DNA of 64,000 bases from Clostridiaceae bacterium (GTDB taxonomy: Bacteria > Bacillota > Clostridia > Lachnospirales > Lachnospiraceae): contig QXWR01000008.1 in assembly GCA_009911065.1 (NCBI GenBank), forward strand, positions 62,001 to 126,000. The letters run 5' to 3'. The notes beneath the pieces are model-generated. The model worked only from the letters and a program-made list of their open reading frames with translations. It had not been told where the DNA came from and made no database searches. The first letter of the stretch is position 1. Each line of letters starts with the position of its first letter. The position numbers and the translations under genes were made by a program. This document shows, piece after piece, positions 7,838 through 15,299 of the stretch.

Positions 7838-8167
7838 CTATTGCAGTAGATTTTGACGGCGTACTAACGCCAAACGGACACTGGCCAAATACCGGGGAAC
7901 CAAATACAAAATTGATCGAATGGCTGATCATGTTCCGGGAAATGGGCGGGAAAGTGATTCTATGGACAAACAGAAACGGGAATCCCCCTGGAAACGGCGG
8001 TTGAATTCTGTAAAAGTAACGGCCTGGAATTTGACGCAATCAATGAAAACCTTCCGGAAATCCTGGAACAATTCGGAGAGGACAGCCGGAAAATAACGGC
8101 GGATCTCTATATCGACGACAAAGCATGTAAACAAGTATTTATCAAGGGGAAATTGGATGAACGATAA
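7834..8167 (+). pseudogene. HAD-superfamily hydrolase, BT0820-like, frameshifted
   Basis: ATG 7834 overlaps the helicase-loader stop. The first part reads MTIAVDFDGVLTPNGHW...GGKVILWTNRNGNP, with the HAD nucleophile motif DFDGV and motif II WTNR, then hits TGA. After one base is dropped in the five-C run near 7983-7987, the frame continues ETAVEFCKSNGLEFDAINEN...ADLYIDDKA to TAA 8165-8167, matching the expected second half and the acidic motif DD. The gene is therefore a single HAD protein of ~110 residues split by +1 base: a real mutation or a homopolymer error. Confidence 0.8.
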
Positions 8168-8852
8168 CGAAAATAAAATCATAGACAAGATTGAAAAATT
8201 GCTGGCGCTTTCTTCATCCAGTAACGAGAACGAAGCCAGGGCCGCTATGATGAAGGCGCGGGAACTAATGGCAAAGTATGAAATCAAGCGCGAACAGCTG
8301 AAGGACGGAGAACAGGAGGAAAGGCCGGTTGTAAACTTTTCTTCGGTTCCGTTCCGGGATGAATGGATTCACATGGTTAGCGGCGTGATTGCCGAAAATT
8401 TCCGTTGTCGCCGTATCGCGGTTAGCCGGATAGGTTCCCGCGGTTCTTTCCGGATCAGGTTTTACGGTTACGAAGAGGACGCGGAAATCTGCATAAACAT
8501 TTTTAATTATGCCGTTAAGGTTATCAGGAAGCGTTTTATGGTATTGCGGGCCATATATGCAGACGCAAAGCGGGAATTCGGCCAGGATGAAAAAATGAAT
8601 TATGTGTTAGGGTTCTGTCACGGCCTGGAAAAGAATTTTGAAGAGCAGAAAGCACAAAGTCAATCCTTCGCCCTGGCACTGGTTACGCCGAAAGCGGTAA
8701 ATGATTATGTTGACGCTATTCCAGGGCTTGAAACAGGAACCGGGTATAAGGATTTCAAGCAAAACCGCGAACACGCGCTATTGCAGCGAACCGGATATGT
8801 TGACGGAAAAACATTCCGCAACGCTGGCGACAAAGAAAGGCTTGAAAGTTAG
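8157..8852 (+). CDS. DUF2786-domain phage protein
   Basis: 231 residues. The N-terminus NKIIDKIEKLLALSSSSNEN followed by EARAAMMKARELMAKYEI is the DUF2786 helical hairpin found in phage and bacterial proteins of unknown function. The remainder resembles the DUF7168-like C-terminal part of such proteins. It overlaps the 3' end of the HAD gene and lies upstream of ssb, suggesting a role in early DNA metabolism; no enzymatic motif is seen. Confidence 0.8.
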   Translation: MNDNENKIIDKIEKLLALSSSSNENEARAAMMKARELMAKYEIKREQLKDGEQEERPVVNFSSVPFRDEWIHMVSGVIAENFRCRRIAVSRIGSRGSFRIRFYGYEEDAEICINIFNYAVKVIRKRFMVLRAIYADAKREFGQDEKMNYVLGFCHGLEKNFEEQKAQSQSFALALVTPKAVNDYVDAIPGLETGTGYKDFKQNREHALLQRTGYVDGKTFRNAGDKERLES

Positions 8853-8879
8853 CATTTAGGAAGGTGAGTTGATGGACAG

Positions 8880-9044
8880 ATGGAATTTCAGAAATGTAAA
8901 GAAAAATATTTTATCATCGTCGAGGGGGAGGAACGCGCGACGATCCGGGAATCCCTGGCGGCAGCAGAGAAGAAACGGCAAAAGCTGGCGAAATACAGCG
9001 GCGGAAAGAAAATCTTTATTTTCAAGGCAGAGGAAAGAAGCTGA
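8880..9044 (+). CDS. Small phage protein, 54 aa, unknown
   Basis: From ATG 8880 to TGA 9042-9044, product MEFQKCKEKYFIIVEGEERA..., a mixed alpha/beta charged peptide with phage-like codon use. AGGAAGGTGAG lies ~16-22 bp upstream. A longer overlapping frame beginning at 8869/8872 gives an unnatural Arg/Ser/Asn-rich peptide here and is judged a shadow. The next gene begins 25 bp later. Confidence 0.55.
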   Translation: MEFQKCKEKYFIIVEGEERATIRESLAAAEKKRQKLAKYSGGKKIFIFKAEERS

Positions 9045-9069
9045 ATCAGAGGATAAAAAGATTTATAAA

Positions 9070-9564
9070 ATGCTGGAATCATTAGATTTCAGTTTTCAGC
9101 GACAAAGTTATAAAGTGGCTGAAGCTGGGCTGATGTTCTGTTATGAGATAGGCACAGAGGGCCGCCAGCTTTACATTGTGGCATTGACGGAAAACTTCGG
9201 AACGATAGTTTTCTATGTTCCGGAGGAAATAACGGAAAAGATTAAAAAGCGGGTGCAGCAGTTTCCCTATACACTGAATGATTATTTGTCATTCCTGATT
9301 GAATTTAAGGATTTTGAACCGATTGTGATCCCGCTTAGAAAATGCGGAATTTCAATCCGTGAAGCGGCGGCCGTCCTGGGGAAGTTATCGGCAGCCACGG
9401 CACAAGCCGGAATTTCATTCCAGGACGCGGCCGAAGCGCTTAAAACACTAACGGAATCATACGGAGAAATGAAAAAGAATCCGAAACGTGTGTCAAATAA
9501 CTGGCTGAAAATGCACGGTTTTCCTATGCGCCGGAAAGGGAGGGGGAAGAAAAAGCGTGAATAA
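9070..9564 (+). CDS. Phage protein, unknown function
   Basis: 164 residues from ATG 9070. An upstream extension of this frame to 8869 is composition-wise unlike a protein and overlaps the better 54-aa gene, so the internal start is preferred, although its RBS (AGAGG) is weak. The C-terminal part has helices SIREAAAVLGKLSAATAQAG and FQDAAEALKTL, then a very basic tail (MRRKGRGKKKRE). It overlaps ssb by 8 bp. Family not recognised. Confidence 0.65.
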   Translation: MLESLDFSFQRQSYKVAEAGLMFCYEIGTEGRQLYIVALTENFGTIVFYVPEEITEKIKKRVQQFPYTLNDYLSFLIEFKDFEPIVIPLRKCGISIREAAAVLGKLSAATAQAGISFQDAAEALKTLTESYGEMKKNPKRVSNNWLKMHGFPMRRKGRGKKKRE

Positions 9565-9991
9565 ATGGATAGGTAGCGGGAAAGTATCGGAGGATCCGAT
9601 CATCAAGTACGATGGGGATAAGGCTTCCTTTATCGCGTTTACTATCATGGTGAAACGCAACCGCAGAATAAAAGAGGGAGATCAGCCCGTCGATTTTATA
9701 GACTGTATTTGTACCGGACACAATGCCAGGATCGCGGAAGCGTATCTTTACAAGGGAAAGAAAGTTGAGGTTTGCGGGCCGCTGCAATCTGGACACTATA
9801 CGAACAAAGAGGGCCGGAAGATATACACAAAAACAGTATACGCGGAGGAAATCAGCTTCGCAGAAACGAAAGCCGAAGAGGAAGAACGCCAGGAAAAGGA
9901 ACGCCGGAGCCAGGAGCCGGAACCGGCGCCGCCTGATTATAATTTTATGGACATTCCGGACGGAATAGACGGCGAACTTCCGTTTTGCTAG
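9557..9991 (+). CDS. ssb: Single-stranded DNA-binding protein
   Basis: 144 residues from GTG 9557. OB-fold pattern: NKWIGSGKVSEDPIIKY, then FIAFTIMVKR, DFIDCICTGHNARIAEAYLYKGKKVEVCGPLQSG and KTVYAEEISF, as in bacterial SSB. The C-terminus has an acidic/Pro linker and ends DGELPFC, close to the DDDIPF-type tip that recruits partners. It coats single-stranded DNA during phage replication. It lies in the early operon among replication genes. Confidence 0.92.
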   Translation: MNKWIGSGKVSEDPIIKYDGDKASFIAFTIMVKRNRRIKEGDQPVDFIDCICTGHNARIAEAYLYKGKKVEVCGPLQSGHYTNKEGRKIYTKTVYAEEISFAETKAEEEERQEKERRSQEPEPAPPDYNFMDIPDGIDGELPFC

Positions 9992-10001
9992 GGGGTGCAG
10001 C

Positions 10002-10199
10002 ATGGGAAACGATTTGAAATATAACGCTTCAGGATGTCGGGATATAGTGGCGGAAAAGGCAATCAGAAAAGCGGATCATACGCCGTATGAAATTTCTGAA
10101 CTTGTGGACGTTATTAAAAAAATAGCTGGCGCCTATGGTTACGAAGTAGAAGGGCGGATCGCTTTTCGTGATAAAAAATCAAAAATTGTTTATAAGTGA
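10002..10199 (+). CDS. Small phage protein, 65 aa, unknown
   Basis: ATG 10002 preceded by TAGGGGGTGCAGC. Product MGNDLKYNASGCRDIVAEKA..., followed by a helix ISELVDVIKKIAGAYGYEV and a beta hairpin. Early-operon position directly after ssb (10 bp). No recognised domain. Confidence 0.7.
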   Translation: MGNDLKYNASGCRDIVAEKAIRKADHTPYEISELVDVIKKIAGAYGYEVEGRIAFRDKKSKIVYK

Positions 10200-10209
10200 G
10201 GAATGAAAA

Positions 10210-10458
10210 ATGTTGAAAATGTTTTGCAAATGCGATCGCTGCAAGAAACAGTTTGAAGCAAAGCTGGCGCAAAGGATTTCTTTTGAATACACTTTAACGC
10301 CGGAAGAAACCATGAAATCAAAAATTGTTGAAGCCCTGGCGCAAGCGTTCCCAAAAACGCCGCGGGATTATTGCCCGGAGTGCGTGGCGGAAATTAAGGA
10401 TTTCATAAAAACAAAAAATGAACCAGAAAAGGAGGCGACAGAGAATGAGCCAGAATGA
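10210..10458 (+). CDS. Small phage zinc-finger-like protein
   Basis: 82 residues, RBS GAGGAATG upstream of ATG 10210. Two knuckles, CDRC near residue 8 and CPEC near residue 58, suggest a zinc site bracketing a helical insert. The C-terminal tail is Glu/Lys/Pro-rich. It overlaps the next gene by 14 bp. Function unknown. Confidence 0.7.
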   Translation: MLKMFCKCDRCKKQFEAKLAQRISFEYTLTPEETMKSKIVEALAQAFPKTPRDYCPECVAEIKDFIKTKNEPEKEATENEPE

Positions 10459-10666
10459 GAGAATAACAGAGTTTACAAGGCTTATGCAAGAAGCCCTGAT
10501 GAAAACCGGTATTACATACGCGGTTGAAGCCGGAAAGAATCTGGTATTGTTTGATACACAGGTAAACGAGCCGATCGAACTTGAAATAACGGTCGGAACC
10601 GAAGTAAAAGTTGAAAACGGCCAGACTTCGATCGTCACGTTCGATCGTTCCAATGTCGGAAAATGA
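10445..10666 (+). CDS. Small phage protein, 73 aa, unknown
   Basis: ATG 10445 chosen because GGAGG lies at 10431-10435. Product MSQNERITEFTRLMQEALMK..., a helix followed by short beta strands ending in TFDRSNVGK. Its TGA overlaps the ATG of the radical SAM gene (ATGA), indicating coupling. No recognised family. Confidence 0.7.
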   Translation: MSQNERITEFTRLMQEALMKTGITYAVEAGKNLVLFDTQVNEPIELEITVGTEVKVENGQTSIVTFDRSNVGK

Positions 10667-11610
10667 AAATAGGCTTGATTGATGTTGACGGCCACAATTA
10701 CCCAAATTTGCCGCTAATGAAATTATCTGCCTAGCACAAGCAAAACGGGGATAGCGTGGAATGGTATATCCCGGTTATTCACGGATTCCCGCTTCCGCCT
10801 ATGGATAAAGTGTATATGTCAAAAGTATTCAGCTTTACACCTGATTATCAGGATTTTGTAAACGCGAAAGAGGTTATAAAAGGCGGAAGCGGTTACTGTA
10901 TATCACTTGTGGACGGAAAAGAGGTATACAACAAAGAAAAGGACAGCTGCCTTCCGGATGAAATAGAACATATTTATCCTGATTATTCCCTTTACGGGAT
11001 AACAGATACAGCATATGGCTTCTTGTCCAGGGGTTGCCCGCGCGGGTGTGAGTTTTGCCACGTGGCAGCAAAAGAAGGAAAATGTTCTTACAAGGTGGCG
11101 GATTTGTCGGAATTCTGGCGCGGTCAAAAGAATATTGTTTTGTGCGATCCTAATGTAATAGCTTGCCCTGATTGGAAAGAACTATTGCAGCAGCTTATTG
11201 ACAGTAAAGCAAAAGTAAATATAAACCAGGGGATCGACATTCGGATTATGACGGATGAAAAGGCCGAAATGATTAAGAAAATCCGCGTTGACAGTGTACA
11301 TTTCGCCTGGGATCGGTATGAGGATAAAAATATCATTATCCCAAAATTCAAAGCATTTAAGGAAATTACCGGATGGAAAGCAAGAAAAACAAGTGTGTAT
11401 GTCCTGACAAATTTCAATACAACGCTGGATCAGGACTTAGAGCGAATTTATACACTTCGGGATATGGACTATGATCCGTATGTGATGGTATATGACAAGG
11501 AACACACGAACGGAAGCGATCCGGTTAGAAAGCTGCAAAGATGGGTAAATAACCGAAAGATTTTTAAAACAATAAAGCGCTTCGAAGATTACGATCCGAA
11601 ACGTGGATAA
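10663..11610 (+). pseudogene. Radical SAM protein interrupted by an in-frame amber codon
   Basis: From ATG 10663 the frame reads MKIGLIDVDGHNYPNLPLMKLSA, then TAG at 10732-10734 (codon 24), then continues without a break to 11610. Codon use and protein sense are uniform on both sides. The canonical radical SAM cluster motif CxxxCxxC (RGCPRGCEFCH) lies near residue 120 of the full frame. A tryptophan (TGG) would fit the amber position. A restart at GTG 10756 would give a shortened 284-residue protein. The substrate is unknown; phage copies sit among nucleotide and DNA-modifying genes, as here. Confidence 0.75.
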
Positions 11611-11627
11611 AGAAAGGAGTGAAAAAG

Positions 11628-12081
11628 GTGAATACTGATGTTATGTTTTCCAGTAAAACGGATAATTGGGCCACGCCACAGGAATTTTTCGACGAATTAA
11701 ACCGGGAATTTCATTTTGACCTTGATCCGGCAGCTGATGAAAATAATCATAAATGCGATAAATATTTTACAGTCAAAGAAAACGGACTTTTGCAAAGCTG
11801 GGGGGGGATATTCTGTATTTTGCAATCCCCCGTATGGGCGGGAGATCGGAAAGTGGGTTGAAAAAGCATATAGAACGAATGAGGAACACGGGGATCTTGT
11901 GGTTATGCTTCTTCCGGCGCGAACAGATACAAAATGGTTCCATGATTTTATATACCACAAGGCAGAAATCCGTTTTGTAAAGGGTCGCTTAAAATTCGGC
12001 GGCAGCACAAGCGGCGCCCCGTTTCCTTCAATGGTTATCATATACAGACAGAAACGGGGTGTAAACGATGGGAAAAGTTAA
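11628..12081 (+). pseudogene. Phage N6-adenine methyltransferase (Dam), frameshifted at an eight-G tract
   Basis: GTG 11628 has AAAGGAG 8 bp upstream. The first frame encodes the Dam N-terminus (SSKTDNWATPQEFFDELNRE, then FDLDPAADENNHKC) and stops at 11,859-11,861. The catalytic motif NPPYGR and the remainder (VVMLLPARTDTKWFHDFIY...) lie in a shifted frame ending at 12,081. Removing one G from the tract 11,800-11,807 joins them as SWGGYSVFCNPPYG. As written, the protein lacks its active site. The tract could be a slippage switch or a base-calling error. Confidence 0.85.
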
Positions 12082-12385
12082 GGGAAAAAAGAAAAACAAG
12101 CGCCCGGAATATGTGGTTATATGCCGGGAATTCAACCGGGCGGAAGCCCGGATTGAAATTTCCGTCATTGATTCCGGCGTAACGGATCACCTGATGAATA
12201 GTTTAATCAAAATGCACATGAGGGATCCACACAAGCGGTATTTTCTGACGCTGAAAAAGGATTATCAGGTATACGGCGCATTATTCCGGAAACAGGTTGA
12301 AACAATGTCAATCAAGAATAACAAGCGTATAGTTGAATTAGGGGTTGACCTGGAAAAACAGGAGGAAGAAAACGGTGGAACATAG
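12068..12385 (+). CDS. Phage protein, unknown function
   Basis: 105 residues, starting inside the 3' end of the methyltransferase gene with GGGGTGTAAACG upstream. A basic N-terminus (GKVKGKKKNKR) precedes a compact alpha/beta domain. It overlaps the next gene by ~11 bp. No recognised motif. Confidence 0.65.
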   Translation: MGKVKGKKKNKRPEYVVICREFNRAEARIEISVIDSGVTDHLMNSLIKMHMRDPHKRYFLTLKKDYQVYGALFRKQVETMSIKNNKRIVELGVDLEKQEEENGGT

Positions 12386-12725
12386 ATCATGGAATGATAC
12401 AACGGCAGCGGATGTTATTTCAGATATTTTGAAAATGAAAGAATATGCAGAAAATCAACGGATTTTCGTTATGAACAATGCGACAAAAGAAAAAGTAACA
12501 CATGGAACAACGGATTATGACGGCGTTATCACGATAAACAATAGTATTCCTGATGATATTATACTTTCATCCAGTCCTTCAGCGCTTGTCGGCGCGGTTC
12601 CTGGTTCTGCAAATATTATTCAACTATCAGAGAAAAAACTTCCGGAAATCAAACTATTTGAGGGAAACAGAAAGCAGCGAAGGGAAGCAGAAAGGGAGCG
12701 CAAAAGGAGGACGAAAAGAAAATGA
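12375..12725 (+). CDS. Phage protein, unknown function
   Basis: 116 residues from GTG 12375, chosen for the AGGAGGA site upstream; an earlier in-frame start at 12345 adds an unlikely basic leader. The C-terminus is strongly basic (NRKQRREAERERKRRTKRK), suggesting nucleic-acid contact. The stop overlaps the next start (ATGA). Family not recognised. Confidence 0.6.
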   Translation: MEHRSWNDTTAADVISDILKMKEYAENQRIFVMNNATKEKVTHGTTDYDGVITINNSIPDDIILSSSPSALVGAVPGSANIIQLSEKKLPEIKLFEGNRKQRREAERERKRRTKRK

Positions 12726-12928
12726 ATATTATTGACTATGAATGTTTAGCTTGCGCCAGCTTTTCAGGGTGCGGAACGGAGATCGGCAAAGGTTCCATGA
12801 TGTGTGCAGTAAGGCGCACACAGAACAGACAGACAAAGGGAGAAATGCTTCAGAAAATGTATGACATAGCACAGGCAAGCATGACAAAGGGCGCGGATGT
12901 TCTGGAAATGCTGAATATTAAGAAATAA
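12722..12928 (+). CDS. Small Cys-rich phage protein
   Basis: 68 residues, MNIIDYECLACASFSGCGTE..., with four cysteines in the first 28 residues (CLAC, C, C) that could form a metal site. A C-terminal helix follows. Coupled to the previous gene by a 4-bp overlap. Unknown function. Confidence 0.6.
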   Translation: MNIIDYECLACASFSGCGTEIGKGSMMCAVRRTQNRQTKGEMLQKMYDIAQASMTKGADVLEMLNIKK

Positions 12929-12947
12929 AGCCACAAGGGGGATCGAT

Positions 12948-13262
12948 ATGCTCATATTACCGATCAAGAAAAAATGGTTTGATATGATTCTTTCCGGAGA
13001 AAAGAAAGAAGAATACAGAGAGATAAAACCATATTACAAAAGCCGGTTCCATACGGCCGGGCTGATTGACAGATACGGGCTTCCGACGATTTCCCGCGCC
13101 TGGATCACGTTTCGGAACGGATATTCTGTAAATTCCCCGGCCATAGAAGCAAAATGCACGCTTGACATTAAGACCGGCCGCCCGGAGTGGGGCGCGGAGC
13201 CTGGAAAGGAATACTATGTTTTAAAAATTGAATCCGTGGAAAGAAAGGAAAAGAAACTATGA
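12948..13262 (+). CDS. ASCH-domain protein
   Basis: 104 residues beginning LILPIKKKWFDMILSGEKKE and continuing EYREIKPYYKSRF, the classic ASCH domain start; KEYYVLKIESVE closes the beta barrel. ASCH domains share the PUA-like fold and bind RNA or modified nucleosides. Phage versions are common but uncharacterised. RBS ACAAGGGGGATCG before ATG 12948; overlaps the next gene (ATGA). Confidence 0.85.
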   Translation: MLILPIKKKWFDMILSGEKKEEYREIKPYYKSRFHTAGLIDRYGLPTISRAWITFRNGYSVNSPAIEAKCTLDIKTGRPEWGAEPGKEYYVLKIESVERKEKKL

Positions 13263-13573
13263 AAGAATATAACGATCAGTTGATGAAATTCAAAATTACA
13301 AATGACAAGCTGAAAATGGAAATAAAATTGTCTGATCTGGCCTGGCTATTCAGAAATTCGCCTGATAATGTGGCCGACGACGGCGAACACGAATTTTGCC
13401 GCGTGAAAAGGGGCCGGAATCGGGAGTTTGTGGAAGCGGTCGTGGAAATGTTACGGGATGAATCTCCGGAAAATGGAAATGATACGCGCTGGGGCCACGC
13501 GCTGGAAGATGTATTCCAGGAGATACGGGAAAGCGCGGCGGATTTCCTGAAATATCATGACGATTGTTTTTAA
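13259..13573 (+). CDS. Phage protein, unknown function
   Basis: 104 residues, acidic, MKEYNDQLMKFKITNDKLKM..., coupled to the ASCH gene by a 4-bp overlap. It is the last gene of the early operon before a noncoding gap with promoter-like sequence. No motif recognised. Confidence 0.65.
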   Translation: MKEYNDQLMKFKITNDKLKMEIKLSDLAWLFRNSPDNVADDGEHEFCRVKRGRNREFVEAVVEMLRDESPENGNDTRWGHALEDVFQEIRESAADFLKYHDDCF

Positions 13574-13648
13574 TGGGCGGTTGATTTGACAAAAAAATAA
13601 TGGTAAAATAAAAAGCACGAAGCGCCGTTTCCAGCGCCCCGCACACAA

Positions 13649-13681
13649 CCTTTAATAATTATATCGCATGGCCGGTATAAT
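13649..13681 (+). promoter_or_regulatory. Possible promoter upstream of late regulator
   Basis: A perfect TATAAT lies at 13,676-13,681, 20 bp before the ATG of the regulator gene. A weak -35-like TTAATA lies 18 bp upstream, within the 12-mer CCTTTAATAATT also found at 4368-4379. The transcript would begin just before the gene. Confidence 0.4.
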
Positions 13682-13701
13682 TGCAAGGGAAAGCTGGAAA
13701 T

Positions 13702-14154
13702 ATGGCAAAACCGGGTAAAACAAGCAAAGAAAGGGATATTTTTAACGAAATCGAACTAAAGATCATGCTGATAAACGAGCAGATCAAAAACCATCAACGA
13801 TCAATCGAAAAGGCGAAGAAAATGTCCGGATGGGCGCCGCCTTCTGGCCTGAATGGGGTTGATTATTCCAGGGAACCGGGAAACAGTGTTCGTATATCGT
13901 TCGCGGAGGGCTTGCGGATGATTGAACAGGACACAGCCCGGATCAATCGGCTAAAAATGGAGCGAACGGAACTTCGAAAGAGCAAAAAACGGATAAAAAA
14001 GATATATGAAAGCCTGGACGGGAACGAAGAACGGGTTTATTACTTGCGTGTTATCCGTAAAATGACACAGGAAGAAGCAGCTGATGAAATGGGATTTTCT
14101 AAACGCCATTTTCAGCGGATCGAAGCTGGCATGAGGGATCAAGGGCTGATCTAA
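13702..14154 (+). CDS. Sigma-like/ArpU-type late transcription regulator
   Basis: 150 residues from ATG 13702. The N-terminal two thirds are a coiled-coil-like helical region (IELKIMLINEQIKNHQRSIE...). The C-terminus is a sigma-70 region-4-like HTH: EERVYYLRVIRKMTQEEAAD followed by EMGFSKRHFQRIEAGM. This architecture and the position just before the packaging genes match phage late-gene activators (ArpU/RinA-like). The repeats around the promoter at 14,247-14,306 are candidate binding sites. Confidence 0.75.
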   Translation: MAKPGKTSKERDIFNEIELKIMLINEQIKNHQRSIEKAKKMSGWAPPSGLNGVDYSREPGNSVRISFAEGLRMIEQDTARINRLKMERTELRKSKKRIKKIYESLDGNEERVYYLRVIRKMTQEEAADEMGFSKRHFQRIEAGMRDQGLI

Positions 14155-14172
14155 AAGGTGAAATTTTTTCGT

Positions 14173-14234
14173 GTGAATTTTTTGTGAATTTTTTGTGAAC
14201 AAAATCCAGAAAAGCGTTGATTTTGCTGGATTTT
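14173..14234 (+). terminator. Early-region terminator with 11-bp direct repeats upstream
   Basis: AAAATCCAG (14,201-14,209) pairs with CTGGATTTT (14,226-14,234), a 9-bp stem with a U-rich 3' side, immediately after the regulator gene. Just upstream, GTGAATTTTTT occurs in an 11-bp period at 14,173 and 14,184, with a third partial copy at 14,195. Confidence 0.7.
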
Positions 14235-14246
14235 TGGAATTAACAA

Positions 14247-14306
14247 ATGTCGCCTTTTATGTCGCCTTTTATGTCGTTGAAATGTCGCCTTCATGTGTGT
14301 TATACT
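14247..14306 (+). promoter_or_regulatory. Late promoter candidate with ATGTCGCC repeats
   Basis: TTGAAA (14,277-14,282), 18-bp spacer, TATACT (14,301-14,306). ATGTCGCCTTTT occurs twice in tandem (14,247 and 14,259), then ATGTCGTTGA (14,271) and ATGTCGCCTTC (14,282). The repeats upstream of and across -35 look like activator sites. An ACTAT-GT-ATAGT palindrome overlaps the -10. Confidence 0.65.
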
Positions 14307-14388
14307 ATGTATAGTCAAAATTATATCAAAAGACAAGGCGCGGCCGGAGGGCGGCGCTTTTTTTCATGCCGTGAAGGGGGTGTTTTTC

Positions 14389-14952
14389 TTGAATACAGTG
14401 GAGCCGATCCGGGATATGGATGTTGTGCTGGATGTGGCCGATTATCTGAAAGCCAGAAATGAGCGTGACTATGTTCTTTTCATGTTCGGAATTTATACGG
14501 GGCTTCGGATTTCTGATATTTTAAAATTCCGTGTCCGTGATGTAAAGGACAAAGACGCCGTATATATACGGGAGAAAAAAACAGGCAAGGAAAAACGCTT
14601 CCCCATAAATGCGGAACTAAAACCTATTATCGAAAATTATATACGCGGGAAAAAGGATTTTGAATTTTTGTTCAGATCCCCCAATATGCAAAATAAGGCT
14701 ATCAGCCGACAACAGGCATATAATATTCTGGCTGGCGCTGGGAAAGCGTTTGGAATCAGCAGCATAGGAACACACACATTACGAAAAACATTCGGCTATC
14801 ATATGTATCAACAGACGCATGACGCCGTAACTATCAAAGAGATATTAAACCATGCTGATATATCCGTGACATTACGGTACATAGGTATCAATCAGGATAA
14901 CAAAGACAAGGCTATCAAGGGGCTATCATTCAAGAAGAGGGGCCACAGATAA
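14389..14952 (+). CDS. Small tyrosine recombinase
   Basis: 187-188 residues from TTG 14389 with AAGGGGGTG upstream; in-frame upstream starts lack an RBS. Catalytic set: Arg in TGLRISDIL, HxxR in HTLRKTFGYHMY, and Tyr in HADISVTLRYIGI. There is no N-terminal arm- or core-binding domain, so it is shorter than usual integrases. It lies just before the packaging region rather than at a prophage end. It may resolve multimers or act on a phage site; being the prophage integrase is less likely from its position. Confidence 0.85.
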   Translation: MNTVEPIRDMDVVLDVADYLKARNERDYVLFMFGIYTGLRISDILKFRVRDVKDKDAVYIREKKTGKEKRFPINAELKPIIENYIRGKKDFEFLFRSPNMQNKAISRQQAYNILAGAGKAFGISSIGTHTLRKTFGYHMYQQTHDAVTIKEILNHADISVTLRYIGINQDNKDKAIKGLSFKKRGHR

Positions 14953-15299
14953 GCCTTTTTATTATGCCCTGATAACAGGCCGATAATGGGAAGCCCTTCT
15001 TGCTTTATGCCCTACACTTGACACATTGGGCGCGTGACAAATGATGTGTATAACTTTTGTTCGCACTTTAATGAAAGAAAAGAGAGAGGGAAGCACTTGA
15101 CAGAATAACAAGATATGACAAGTCAAGAGAGGGGCAGCAGCAACGCGCCAGGCGCCGGAAGAATCGCCCGGACAAAATAGGTTCTTTCAGCGCCCAAAAT
15201 TTTATTGCGGATCTGCGAAGCCCAAAACTTGGCTAGATTTCAGAAAACAAAAATAGAAGTTGCCGTTTCCGGTTTTGGGGCCAGAAAGGGGGTGAGGGC
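14953..15299 (+). other. Noncoding stretch before terminase, probable cos region
   Basis: 347 bp without a convincing gene. Lambda-type terminases (small subunit Nu1-like, large subunit GpA-like) cut at a cos site that normally lies just upstream of the small-subunit gene, so cos is expected here (inference). Visible structure includes CTTGAC/GTCAAG inverted segments near 15,100-15,126, the near-palindrome GCGCC-A-GGCGC at 15,145-15,155, and direct GCCCAAAA(A/C)TT copies near 15,193 and 15,220. The 15-mer at 15,142-15,156 recurs in the repeat RNA at 42.8-43.3 kb. Confidence 0.5.

Noticed and set aside
8869..9069. N-terminal extension of the 9070-9564 gene
   Set aside because: The extension has unnatural Arg/Ser/Asn-rich composition and overlaps a better 54-aa gene in another frame.
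10663..11610. Reassigned amber code (TAG as sense) for the phage
   Set aside because: Several neighbouring phage genes, for example the one ending at 1625, terminate at TAG, and the amber position fits a mutated Trp codon.
14953..15299. tRNA or other RNA gene before the terminase
   Set aside because: No cloverleaf or T-loop consensus was found; the region is better explained as packaging-site DNA.
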